NCBI GenBank assembly: GCA_963797005.1
Contig: CAWCOF010000015.1
Location: 1-64,000, forward strand
Reading direction: 5' to 3'
DNA length: 64,000 nucleotides
DNA from: AWTP1-13 sp963797005
GTDB taxonomy: Bacteria > Pseudomonadota > Alphaproteobacteria > Rhizobiales > Hyphomicrobiaceae
The first letter of the stretch is position 1, and each line of letters starts with the position of its first letter. The notes beneath the pieces were generated by a model that made no database searches, was not told where the DNA came from, and was given only the letters and a program-made list of their open reading frames with translations. The position numbers were made by a program, and so were the translations under genes. Positions 54,155 through 63,720 of this stretch are shown here, piece after piece.

Positions 54155-56359
54155 TCAATTCTGCCGTTCATGAAAGAAGTCGTAGATCGCCTGCGCCATG
54201 GCCGCGCTGATGCCGTCGACGGCTGCCAGATCGTCGGCGCTGGCGCGCGAGACCGCCTTGGCCGATCCGAAATGTTTCAGCAACGCGCGCTTGCGCCTCG
54301 GGCCGATGCCGGCGATCTCGTCGAGCGGGTTGGCTCCGATGGTCTTGCCGCGCTTGGCCCGGTGCGTGCCGATGGCAAAGCGATGCGCCTCGTCGCGCAG
54401 GCGCTGCACGAAGTAGAGCACCGGGTCGCGCGGCTCGAGCATCATCGGCCTGCGGCCCGGCTGATGGAAGTGCTCGCGCCCCGCGTCGCGGTCGGGGCCC
54501 TTGGCGACGCCGATGAGCGGCACGCCTGAGATGCCGAGCTGCTGCAGCACCTCGACCGCGACCCCGAGCTGGCCCGGGCCGCCGTCGATCAGCACGAGGT
54601 CGGGTCGGGTCGGGAACTCGTCGCCGGCCGCGTCGTCCGATCCTTGCGGATCGCTCTCGGCGTCGGCCTCGATGGCGGTGACCTCGGTCTCCGACAGCGT
54701 GAGGGCGGAGCCGCCCTGGGCCCGCAGCACACCGAACGCCAGCGCGTTGCTGCCCCGCTCGTCGAGCGACGGGGGGCGGGGCGCCGCGATGCGCGAGGTG
54801 TCGGGGTCAGACCCTGCGGGTCTGACCCCTTCATCCGACACCTGCCTCGGCGCTTCCAGCAATGGGGTCAGACCCGCAGGGTCTGACCCCACGGGCAGCG
54901 CGGGCGCCTCGGCCTCGTCGAGCAGCAGCCGCTTGAAGCGCCGCGTCAGCACCTCGCGCATCATGGCGTAGTCGTCGCCAGGCGTGAGCTCGGCCGACTT
55001 GATGTTGAACTTGCGGTACTGGTTCTTCACGAACCCGTCCGGCCCGGCAACGATCATGGCGCCGACGGCGCTCGCGCCCTGGATGTGGCTGTTGTCGAAC
55101 ACCTCGACGCGACGCGGCACGCTCGCAAGGCCGAACCGCTCCTGCAGTCCCGCCAGCAAGGTGCGCTGGGAGGAGCTTTCGGCCATCCGACGCGCCAGCG
55201 CCTCGCGTGCGTTCTGGGTGGCGTGCGCGACGATATCCGTCTTGGCGCCCCGCTGCGGCACGCGCACCTCGCACTTGCGTTCCGCCTTGCTGGAGAGCGC
55301 CTCCTCCAGCAGCGCCTGGTTCGGCAGCGCGTGGCTCAGCAGGATGCAGCGTGGCACCGGCTTGTCGTCGTAGAACTGGGCGATGAAGCTCTCCAGCACC
55401 TCCTCGAGCGCAAGCGTGCGGTCGGCGCGCGGGAAGTAGGCGCGGTTGCCCCAGTTCTGGCCCGAGCGGAAGAAGAACACCTGGATGCAGGTCTGGCCGC
55501 CTTCCTGGTAGGCGGCGAACACATCGGCCTCCTCGATGCCGTCGAGGTTGATGTGCTGGTCGGCGGTGACGTGCGCCAGCGCCCACAGGCGGTTGCGGTA
55601 CCTGGCGGCGCGCTCGTAGTCGAGGCTGGCCGCCGCCTCCTCCATCAGGCGCTGGTACATCTGGCGCGCATTCTGGCTCTCGCCCCTGAGGAAGCGGGTC
55701 GCCTCCTCCACCAGCGCGCCGTAGTCCTCGAGACCGATCTCGCCCGTGCAGGGCGCCGAGCAGCGCTTGATCTGATGGAGCAGGCAGGGGCGCGTGCGGC
55801 TCTCGAACACGGCATCCGAGCAGGAGCGCAGCAGGAACGCCCGCTCGAGCATGTTGATCGTGCGGTTGACGGCGCCGGCGGAGGCGAACGGCCCGAAGTA
55901 GTCGCCCTTGCGGTTGCGGGCGCCGCGATGCTTGAGGATCTGCGGCGCCTTGTGCCCGCGGGCAATGAGAATGTAGGGAAACGACTTGTCGTCCCGCAGC
56001 AGCACGTTGTAGCGGGGGCGGAAGCGCTTGATCAGGTTGGCCTCGAGCAGCAGCGCCTCGGCCTCGGTGCGGACGGAGACGAACTCCATGGCGGCCGTGG
56101 CCGCGATCATGCGGGTGATGCGGTTGGTATGGTTGCCGGCGCGCGCATAGCTGGTGACGCGTGCCTTCAGGTTCCGCGCCTTGCCGACATAGATGACGGT
56201 GCCGGCGGCATCGATCATGCGATAGACGCCCGGCGAGCCTGGCAGTGTCCTCAGGTACCCGGCGATCACGGCCGGCCCGGCCTGGGCCGGCGGCCCGTCG
56301 CTCCGGACAGCCGATGGCCCCGGCCCCACCGGCACTTCACGGGTGTTCTTAATGGGCAT
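54155..56359 (-). CDS. uvrC: Excinuclease ABC subunit C
   Basis: About 734 residues. Makes both incisions in nucleotide excision repair. N-terminal GIY-YIG nuclease (PGSPGVYRMIDAAGTVIYVG), a UVR-like segment, the RNase-H-like domain (EVFDNSHIQGASAVGA, then PDLVLIDGGPGQL), and a C-terminal helix-hairpin-helix (IAGIGPRRKRALLKHFG). It is about 100 residues longer than usual. The extra loop, between about residues 480 and 580 in the RNase-H-like domain, contains two copies of a 27-bp palindrome (54803-54829, 54864-54890). Start: ATG 56359, or TTG 56365. It heads a block with pgsA and moaD/E. Confidence 0.94.
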   Translation of the reverse strand: MPIKNTREVPVGPGPSAVRSDGPPAQAGPAVIAGYLRTLPGSPGVYRMIDAAGTVIYVGKARNLKARVTSYARAGNHTNRITRMIAATAAMEFVSVRTEAEALLLEANLIKRFRPRYNVLLRDDKSFPYILIARGHKAPQILKHRGARNRKGDYFGPFASAGAVNRTINMLERAFLLRSCSDAVFESRTRPCLLHQIKRCSAPCTGEIGLEDYGALVEEATRFLRGESQNARQMYQRLMEEAAASLDYERAARYRNRLWALAHVTADQHINLDGIEEADVFAAYQEGGQTCIQVFFFRSGQNWGNRAYFPRADRTLALEEVLESFIAQFYDDKPVPRCILLSHALPNQALLEEALSSKAERKCEVRVPQRGAKTDIVAHATQNAREALARRMAESSSQRTLLAGLQERFGLASVPRRVEVFDNSHIQGASAVGAMIVAGPDGFVKNQYRKFNIKSAELTPGDDYAMMREVLTRRFKRLLLDEAEAPALPVGSDPAGLTPLLEAPRQVSDEGVRPAGSDPDTSRIAAPRPPSLDERGSNALAFGVLRAQGGSALTLSETEVTAIEADAESDPQGSDDAAGDEFPTRPDLVLIDGGPGQLGVAVEVLQQLGISGVPLIGVAKGPDRDAGREHFHQPGRRPMMLEPRDPVLYFVQRLRDEAHRFAIGTHRAKRGKTIGANPLDEIAGIGPRRKRALLKHFGSAKAVSRASADDLAAVDGISAAMAQAIYDFFHERQN
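54803..54829. repeat. GGGGTCAGACCC palindrome inside uvrC, copy 2
   Basis: Perfect 12-bp arms around TGC. In uvrC it encodes about EGVRPAGSDPD. It is the exact reverse complement of the copy at 54864-54890, 34 bp away, so the two are in opposite orientation. Confidence 0.9.
54864..54890. repeat. GGGGTCAGACCC palindrome inside uvrC, copy 3
   Basis: Perfect 12-bp arms around GCA. In uvrC it encodes about VGSDPAGLTP, using a different reading frame of the palindrome from copy 2. A third copy is intergenic at 19988-20013. Confidence 0.9.
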
Positions 56360-56616
56360 GACCAATCAATTAAGCTGGCCTGCGGCGGAGTTCCAGTGGG
56401 GTTGCGGGCACGTCGCGCCAGCTCTTCGTGCACAAGCCAGGATTGTTGGGCGATCCGGGGTTTTCCGAGGCGCCATTCCCCAGGAAATTGTTATCCATCC
56501 CACGGCCTTGTGGCTAACGGGGCATTTCTGCGCACGAGGCAATGCGACCGACCAATTTAGGGGTCGCTTGAACGCCATCTGGTATCTCATCGCAAAGTTT
56601 CCACTCGGGGGGCTTC

Positions 56617-59600
56617 GTGCTTCGCGTCCTCGCCAGTATTGCGGATCACGACATCCGACTCGTGATGTTGGCGGTGACGATCTGCGCGGCGTCCTCGTTT
56701 ACCGCCTTCCACGCCTACGCGTACGCTGCCCGGGGGCTGGGCGCGCAGCGCCTGGCCTGGGTGTTCCTGACCGGTCTTTGTGCCGGTGCCGGCATCTGGA
56801 CGACCCATTTCGTGGCGATGCTTGCCCACCATCCGAGCCACGCCGCGGGCTACGAGCCCGTTCTGACGGTCGCTTCGCTGTTCGTTGCCGCGGCGATGGC
56901 CGTTGTGGGATTTGGTATTGCGGCGCGCAGCGGCAAGGTAATGGCCGCCGCGGGTGGCGCCGTCATCGGTGCGGGGATCGGTGCCATGCACTTCGTCGGG
57001 ATGCGGGCATGGATCGTCCCCGGAGGCGTCGCCTGGGATGGCGACCTCGTGGCGTCTGCGATCCTGATCGGCATCGCGCTCGCAGCCGCCGCTTCGGTCA
57101 GTTGGCATGGACTGGAGCGCCGCCGCGCACTTTGGATCTCGCCAGTATTGCTGACTGCGGCCGTCTGCGGGCTGCACTTCACGGCGATGGGCGCCGTGAC
57201 GATCATCCCCGATCCTGGCGTCACGGTCGTACCGGCAGCGCTCATGAACAGATGGACGCTTGCCGTTGCACTGAGCGCGGCCACGGCACTGGTCATGCTG
57301 GCCTTGCTGACAATCATACTGATCGCCAGCAAGAGTGAGCACGAGGCGCGCATCCGTAGCCAGGAGTTGGTGGATGCGGCGCTCGAAGGGCTGATCGTCG
57401 CCAGCGGCGGACGCATCGTCAACGTCAATGCCCGCATTCTGGAATGGTCGGGCTGGTCATCCGGCGACCTCATGGGCAGGCTCGTCGAGGGCGACCTCCT
57501 TGTCGGCGATATCAGTGATGCCGCTGCAAACGAGACCGTGGAGGCTTCCCTCAAGACGGCAACCGGCGCCCTCATACCTGTCGAGGTGGTCCGCCGGCCG
57601 TTGGGCGGCAACTCGCGCGCGGACGAAGTCTATGCCGTGCGTGACACGAGCGAGCGCCGACAGCTGAACGCGCGGCTCGAGCTGCAGAACAGGCTGCTGA
57701 GCGAGGGCAAGGCGGAGCTGCGCAGACAGAACTCCGATCTCGATACGGCCATGGCGAGCATGCTGCAAGGGCTGGCCATGTTCGATGCCGAGGAGCGCCT
57801 GGTCCTCGCCAACCCGCGGTATGCCGAGCTGCACGGGTTGGAGCCCGATGAGATCAAGCCGGGAACGACCCTGAGGCAGCTCATCGAGCGTCGCATCGCC
57901 AAGGGGCAATTCCCGGGCTTCACCGTCGACAGGATCTTGCGCCAGATACGCGAGCGAGCGGCGCGCAAGCAGCCCGAGCGGCTGACGATCAGGCCGGGCA
58001 ACGGCCGCATCATCCAGATCTCGGTCGCGCCGAGGGAAGAGGGCGGCTGGGTCGCCACGCTGGAGGATGCGACCGAGCGCGAAGAGCTCAATGCCCGCCT
58101 GGCCGAGCAGAACAGCCTCCTCAAGGCGCGCGAAGACGAGCTCCATGCGCGCAACGAGCAGCTCGACGCGGCACTTGGAGAACATGTCGCAGGGCCTGGC
58201 CATGTTCGACACCGACCAGCGCCTGATCGTCAGCAACCGCCGCTACGCCGAGATGTACGGGCTGACGCCCGAACAGGTGAAACTGGGCACCACGATCCGT
58301 CAGATCTTCCAGTACCGGCTGGCCAACGGCTACTACCAGGTCAGGGACACCGAGGGTTTCATCGACAGCTGGGCCGCGGACTTCGGCGAGGCGTCAACGC
58401 GCACACAGGAGCTGGCCAACGGGCGCATCGTCAGCGTCTCCCGCCGGCGCACCGCCAGCGGCGGCGGCGTCGTCACGCACGAAGACATCACCGAGCGCGC
58501 AAAGCTCAATGCGCAGCTCGAGCGGCAGAATGACCTGCTCAAGGAGCAGGAGGATAAGCTGCGCACCCAGAATCTGATACTCGATGCGGCGCTCAACAAC
58601 ATGATGCAGGGCCTGGCCATGTTCGATGCCGAGGAGCGCCTCGTCATCTGCAACGCGTGCTATGCCGAGATGTACGGCCTCACGCCGGAACAGGCCAAGC
58701 CGGGTACGGCGGCGGCGAGCATCATCGAGCATCGTGTCGCCAGGGGCGAGTTCCCCGGCAAGACGGCGGAGGAGCACCTCCGATCGATGCGCAAGCGTCT
58801 GGGCGACAATGCGGCTGCAGACTATGTCACGCAGCTGGCCGACGGGCGGCAGATCGCCGTGGCGATGCAACGGTTGGCAACCGGCGGCACCATCACCACG
58901 CACATCGACATCACCGAGCAGCGCCGCTCGGAGGCCAAGATCGAGCATATGGCGCTGCACGATACGCTGACCGGCTTGCCGAACCGCGTCCTGCTCAACG
59001 AGCGCCTCGAACGGGCGCTGACCCACATCAAGGACAGGGAGATCGTGGCCGTCCACCTGCTCGACCTCGACAACTTCAAGACCGTGAACGACACCCTGGG
59101 CCACGCGGCCGGCGACAAGCTCCTGCAGCAGGTGGCGGAGCGGTTGCGCGCTCTCGTCAGGGAGATGGACACCATTGCCCGCATGGGCGGCGACGAGTTC
59201 GCCATCATCCAGGCCAAGATCACGCAGCCGGGCGATGCCACCGCGCTCGCCCATCGCGCCATCGAGCTGGTCAGCGAGCCCTACGAGATCGACGGGCGCG
59301 AGATGGTGATCGGCACCAGCGTCGGCATTGCCATCGGACCCGGCGACGGGGCGTCGGCGGATCAGCTGATGCGCAATGCCGATCTCGCGCTTTATGGGGC
59401 CAAGGGCGACGGGCGTCGCACCTACAGGTTCTTCGAGGCCGAGATGGATGCGCAGATGCGGGTGCGTCGCGCCCTCGAGGACGATTTGCGCAGGGCCCTG
59501 CCGGCCGGCGAGTTCGAGCTCCAGTACCAGCCCGTCTTCAACCTCAAGACCGACGAGGTCAGCGGGTTCGAGGCGCTCATCCGGTGGCGCCACGGCGAGC

Positions 59601-60280
59601 AGGGCCTGATCTCCCCCGGCAAGTTCATCTCGCTCGCCGAGGAGATCGGCTTCATCGTGCCCTTGGGCGAGTGGGCGATCCGGGAGGCGTGCGCGACCGC
59701 CGCCAAGTGGCCCGGCAACCTGAAGGTTGCGGTGAACCTCTCGCCGGTACAGTTCCGCGGCCCCGGTCTCGTCGACGTCGTGGTCAGCGCGCTGGCGGCC
59801 TCTGGCCTGCCCGCCGAATGCCTCGAGCTCGAGATCACGGAGAGCATACTGCTCGCCAACAGCGAGGCTACGCTGACCACCCTCTACCAGCTGCGCGCGC
59901 TCGGCGCGCGTATCGCCATGGACGATTTCGGCACGGGGTATGCCTCGCTCAGCTACCTGCAGAGCTTCCCCTTCGACAAGATCAAGATCGACCGCTCGTT
60001 CGTGACGGACATTGCCGACGGTGTCGGCTCGCTCAACATCGTGCGGGCGGTGACGGCCATGGCGACCGCTCTCGGCATGATCACCACGGCGGAGGGCGTC
60101 GAGACCCGCGAGCAGCTGGAGGCGGTGCGCGCCGAGGGCTGCACCGAGATGCAGGGCTACCTGTTCAGCAAGCCGCTTGCCCAGGGCGAGGTCCAGAAGT
60201 TCCTGCGCAAATGGGCCAAGGAGAGGAGCCGCAAGGGCCGAGGCGGGTCGGCGGCGCGCAAATCAGCCGACGCGGCGTGA
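56617..60280 (+). pseudogene. MHYT-PAS-GGDEF-EAL cyclic-di-GMP protein, single-base frameshift
   Basis: Reads as a 1220-residue protein once one base is removed. Residues 1 to about 240 form the seven-helix MHYT membrane sensor (TTHFVAMLA, GAMHFVGMR, GLHFTAMGA). Then come a PAS domain and three related PAS_7-type repeats, each with a QGLAMFD(A/T)(E/D)(E/Q)RL start, then GGDEF (GLPNRVLLNERL, MGGDEFAII) and EAL (GFEALIRWRHGEQG, DDFGTGYASLSYLQSFPFDK). Both catalytic motifs are intact, so it could make and degrade cyclic di-GMP. An extra base near 58175 (ACTTGGAG for ACTGGAG) breaks the frame before the second PAS_7 repeat. Confidence 0.88.
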
Positions 60281-60310
60281 CGCCCACAAGGCACGCCCCG
60301 CGATCCATCG

Positions 60311-61549
60311 CTACTCGCGCAGCCGGGAAAGGAGATCCGGCGTCGGGTAGGAATCGGCGGGAAGGCCCAGCTTGATCTGCGCGGCCTTGACGCCGGCACG
60401 GGTCGCCGCACCGAGCTTGCCGTCGATCTCGCCCACGTCGTAGCCCCGCCGCGTCAGGAGCTGCTGCAAGGTCTTTAGCTCCTGGAACGACAGCTCGGGC
60501 ACCTCGGGGCCTGCCCGGCGCACCGGCGGCGCACCGCCGAGCCTGGCGGCCAGATGGGCGGCGGTGACGGCGTAGTTCAGCGACTGGTTCCACTTGAGGT
60601 AGACCTGGAAGTTCTCGTAGGCGAGGAACGCCGGGCCGTGCCGCCCCATCGGCAGCAGCAGGGAGGCGGGCATGGCATCGGCGGTGAGGGGCCGACCGTC
60701 GCGCTGGGTCACGCCCCACGCCGCCCATTTGGAGCGTGGGTGCTGGATGGCGAGGTCGGCCTGATCCCATTGCAGCCTGGCGGGCTGGCGCACCTCCTCC
60801 AGCCAGGGTTGGTCGCGCTGCCAGCCCAGGAACCTGAGGAAGTTGGCGGTGGAGGCGATCACGTCGGGCACGCTGCGGATGAGGTTGCGATGCCCGTCGC
60901 CGTCAAAGTCGACCGCATGCTTGAAATAGTGCGAGGGGAGGAACTGCGTCTGCCCCAGCTCGCCCGCCCAGGAGCCGATCATTTCCTGCGCCACGAGGTC
61001 GCCGCGGTCGATGATGCGCAGCGCCTCCATGAGCTCGACGCGAAAGAGATCCGGCCGGCGGCAGTCGTAGGCAAGGGTCGCCAGCGAGCGCAGCACGGGC
61101 AGCTTGCCCATGAAGGCGCCGAAGTCGCTTTCGAGCGCCCAGAAGGCGACGATCACCGGGGGCGGCACGCCGAATTCGCGCTCCACGCGATCGAACAACT
61201 CGCGGTACTTGCGCAACCGCGCCGCCCCGTTCTCCAGGCGGTTCTTCGAGATCAGCTTGGAGGAGAAAGACTGGAAGCTCTGCGAAAAGAAGCTCTGGCG
61301 CCGGTCGCGCGCGATGATGCCTCTGTCCAAAGTCATGTCGTCGAGTGCCGAGGCGATGGTCGCCTGGGAGATGCCGCTGGCGGCCGCCTCCCGGCGAAAA
61401 CCGCTGAGCCAGCGCCCGAAGCTGCCCGTATTGCGGCAATTGGGGTCATTGGTGGCGGCTGCCGGGGCCTGTTCGGCCAGGGCGGAAGCCGCCCCCGCGC
61501 CGGCGAGAAGCGCGCCCATTGCCGCACAGGTCAAAGGGGAGGCTCGCAT
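60311..61549 (-). CDS. Lytic murein transglycosylase (MltB-like) with peptidoglycan-binding domain
   Basis: 412 residues. Signal peptide (LTCAAMGALLAGAGAASALA). The SLT_2/MltB domain contains the catalytic Glu in VAFWALESDFGAFMG and the segments GSWAGELGQTQFLPSHYF and NFLRFLGW. The C-terminal about 65 residues (LKTLQQLLTRRGYDVGEIDG) are a peptidoglycan-binding domain_1. It cleaves glycan strands with 1,6-anhydro products. ATG 61549 was chosen because it begins the signal peptide directly. Confidence 0.92.
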   Translation of the reverse strand: MRASPLTCAAMGALLAGAGAASALAEQAPAAATNDPNCRNTGSFGRWLSGFRREAAASGISQATIASALDDMTLDRGIIARDRRQSFFSQSFQSFSSKLISKNRLENGAARLRKYRELFDRVEREFGVPPPVIVAFWALESDFGAFMGKLPVLRSLATLAYDCRRPDLFRVELMEALRIIDRGDLVAQEMIGSWAGELGQTQFLPSHYFKHAVDFDGDGHRNLIRSVPDVIASTANFLRFLGWQRDQPWLEEVRQPARLQWDQADLAIQHPRSKWAAWGVTQRDGRPLTADAMPASLLLPMGRHGPAFLAYENFQVYLKWNQSLNYAVTAAHLAARLGGAPPVRRAGPEVPELSFQELKTLQQLLTRRGYDVGEIDGKLGAATRAGVKAAQIKLGLPADSYPTPDLLSRLRE

Positions 61550-61668
61550 CTGGTCTGCCCGCAGGATCGGTGATGGCGGCACTTGGTACCGGCTCGCTCG
61601 CGCCAGTCAAGCGCCGGCGCCAGCCTGCCGGACGGCACGGGCGGAAATGCCGCCACCTCGGGCCCGGC

Positions 61669-62997
61669 TCAGCCCTCTGGGCAGAGCTCGAAGGCCTTGT
61701 CGAGGGCCTGCGCCTGGCTGACGAATTCGCCCGCGATCATACCCTCCTTGGCGTAGGCGGAGATGAAGGCATCGGCCTCGCGCTTCTCGGCGCCTGCATT
61801 GACGTCGAGGACCGTGTAGTTGACGACTTTGTCGGTCGTCGACTTGATGATCAGGGCCTTCTGGCCGCCGTAGCTTGCCGTCCACACACGGCACTTCTGG
61901 ACCGGAGCCGCGGGTACATGCGGCTTGACGATCCCGGCGACCGACGCCGTCTGGAACGGCGGTTGGCCGGTCTTGGCTTTTGCTGCGGCCTTGGAACTGG
62001 CCTTGGAACTGGCCTGGGAACTGGCCTGGGAACTGGCCTGTGCTTTGGCCTTCTTTGCAACCGGCTGCTTCAGCTTGGCCGACGTATCGTTGGCGCTCAG
62101 CGGCACCTGTATGGGCAGGCTCCCCGTGGTCTGGGGGCTGGCTCCTTGCTCGGACGCAGGTGCGTTGACCATCCTGAATGTTACGGAGGACTCCTTGCTC
62201 GCCAGCTCTTGGGCGCCGAGCGCCCGACGCTGGTCGTTCGCCTGCGCTTTGCCTTCGTCGACGGCGCGGCGCGCAAGGTCCGCACCGGACGGCCGGTCTG
62301 GCGCCACCTCGGCGATCTTTGTGTCGGCGGCGGCCGTGTTGTGGGCGCGCGCCTCCTGCACCAGCTCCGGATGCGGATCGGGCCGGCTGCAGAATTCCTC
62401 GAAGCCGTCCGCTATCGCCCCGAGCATCCGCGAGTAGCTGCGGGATCCGGGGGCCCACTGCGCGGCGAGGTCGCTAAAGTTGATCGGTCGCTTGAACTTT
62501 GCATGCCATTTGTCGAGGACGCCCCAATCCCGCACGTTGCGCGTGCGGCCGGCGATCGGGTTGTCTACTCGGTCGCCCGCATAGAGCAGCAGGTGCTCCA
62601 GATGGGCGCGCACGCCCGAGGCGACGTCCTTGAAGCTCTCGCCCGGCTCGCCGCCACCGGTGGCGCCGAGCCCGGCAAAATTGTTCTGTTTCGGCTTCAC
62701 ATCGCGACCGTAGCTCAACGCGCCGGTCTCGATGATCATCTGATAGACGGCATAGTCCCAGCGAATCCCGAACTGCTCGCCGTAGCGCATGTACTCCGTG
62801 GCGACGGATTCAAAGCGCGGGTCGACATCGGGATTGCGGCTCTTGAGGTAGGCCATCATGCGGCCGGGCGTAGCGCATGCCGGCACCGCGTTGGCGGCGC
62901 TTGCCTTTATTCCCGGCAGGTCTTTGGCGGAAGCTGAATGAAACGGGGCGGAGACGACGGCAATCAGGAGATACGCACCCAGAACACGACGCTGCAT
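61669..62997 (-). CDS. Secreted glucosaminidase/lysozyme-like protein with repeat linker
   Basis: 442 residues. Signal peptide (VLGAYLLIAVVSAPFHSASA). Residues about 60-200 resemble a bacterial SH3-less glucosaminidase fold: YGEQFGIRWDYAVYQMIIET with a candidate catalytic Glu, GRDVKPKQNNFAGLGATGGG, and VRAHLEHLLLYAG. A Lys/Ala/Ser linker follows, including four 12-bp repeats that encode QASS or KASS units, then a C-terminal domain with WTASYGGQKALIIKST. The enzymatic role is an inference from the fold motifs. Confidence 0.75.
   Translation of the reverse strand: MQRRVLGAYLLIAVVSAPFHSASAKDLPGIKASAANAVPACATPGRMMAYLKSRNPDVDPRFESVATEYMRYGEQFGIRWDYAVYQMIIETGALSYGRDVKPKQNNFAGLGATGGGEPGESFKDVASGVRAHLEHLLLYAGDRVDNPIAGRTRNVRDWGVLDKWHAKFKRPINFSDLAAQWAPGSRSYSRMLGAIADGFEEFCSRPDPHPELVQEARAHNTAAADTKIAEVAPDRPSGADLARRAVDEGKAQANDQRRALGAQELASKESSVTFRMVNAPASEQGASPQTTGSLPIQVPLSANDTSAKLKQPVAKKAKAQASSQASSQASSKASSKAAAKAKTGQPPFQTASVAGIVKPHVPAAPVQKCRVWTASYGGQKALIIKSTTDKVVNYTVLDVNAGAEKREADAFISAYAKEGMIAGEFVSQAQALDKAFELCPEG
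61991..62038. repeat. Four tandem 12-bp repeats in a coding linker
   Basis: TTGGAACTGGCC twice, then TGGGAACTGGCC twice, encoding alternating QASS/KASS units on the minus strand. Tandem units of this sort can change copy number by slippage, which would vary linker length without changing the frame. Confidence 0.85.
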
Positions 62998-63314
62998 GGA
63001 ACAATACCCTCGTAACTCGACCTGCTCCTGCCCCCGACCGGCTCAGCTGGACATCCGCATTGGTGGATATGGCCGTAACGTTAATGGACCGTTAACCCGC
63101 CACCGGCGCGCGGCCCGACCACCAAGCTTCAGTCCCGTTGTCCAGTAAGCCACCATCCCCACGTCCCGCGTGAAAGCGGCATATGACGGCTTTCGAGGGT
63201 CCCCCGTGGCGCCAGAACCGAATGCATCAAGCGACCACGAGCTTGAGTGTGCACCGCGCTATTGGGCGCAAGTTGGGGCGTTCCGTGGCGATGCTGTGGC
63301 AGGCCGGAAGAGCA
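62998..63314. other. Intergenic region
   Basis: About 315 bp between the start of the secreted glucosaminidase-like gene and the end of folB. It should hold the promoter of the former. I see no repeat family, RNA gene or convincing open frame. Confidence 0.4.
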
Positions 63315-63713
63315 CTATTTCCGCCGGCGTTCGATCTCGATGCCGACCGACCGGCACAGCGGCATCGCGTCGGGCTTCTCGATGCGCACGCGGACAGTTT
63401 CCACGCGCGCGTCGGCGAGGCAATGCCTGGCGATGCGCTCGGCCAGCGTCTCGATCAGGTTGACGTGCTCGGATTGGACGAGCCGGGCGATGCCCTCGAC
63501 CAGCGCGCCGTAGTCGAGCACGTCATCGAGGCGGTCGGAGACGCCATCGTAGGTGTCGCGAACGGCGAGGTCGGCGGAGACGAAGATGCGCTGCTCGTAG
63601 CGCTTCTCGTGCTCGTGCACGCCGACGCTGGCCACGATCTCCAGGTCGTGCACGAAGACGCGGCGGCAGCGCTGGGTGCCGCCGTGATTGTCATTGCTGC
63701 CGCAACTTTGCAT
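63315..63713 (-). CDS. folB: Dihydroneopterin aldolase
   Basis: 132 residues. Converts 7,8-dihydroneopterin to 6-hydroxymethyl-dihydropterin in folate synthesis. Family motifs: VFVHDLEIVASVGVHEHEKR, DTYDGVSDRLDDVLDYGALV, ETLAERIARHCL, and VRVRIEKPDAMPLCRSVGIEI with the late Lys. It begins 7 bp after the SDR gene, which in relatives usually precedes folB. Confidence 0.92.
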   Translation of the reverse strand: MQSCGSNDNHGGTQRCRRVFVHDLEIVASVGVHEHEKRYEQRIFVSADLAVRDTYDGVSDRLDDVLDYGALVEGIARLVQSEHVNLIETLAERIARHCLADARVETVRVRIEKPDAMPLCRSVGIEIERRRK

Positions 63714-63720
63714 CTCTGCC

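Noticed and set aside
54803..54890. uvrC palindromes as a CRISPR or as an attachment site
   Set aside because: Only two copies, inverted, 34 bp apart, inside a gene that stays open; no spacer array or integrase.
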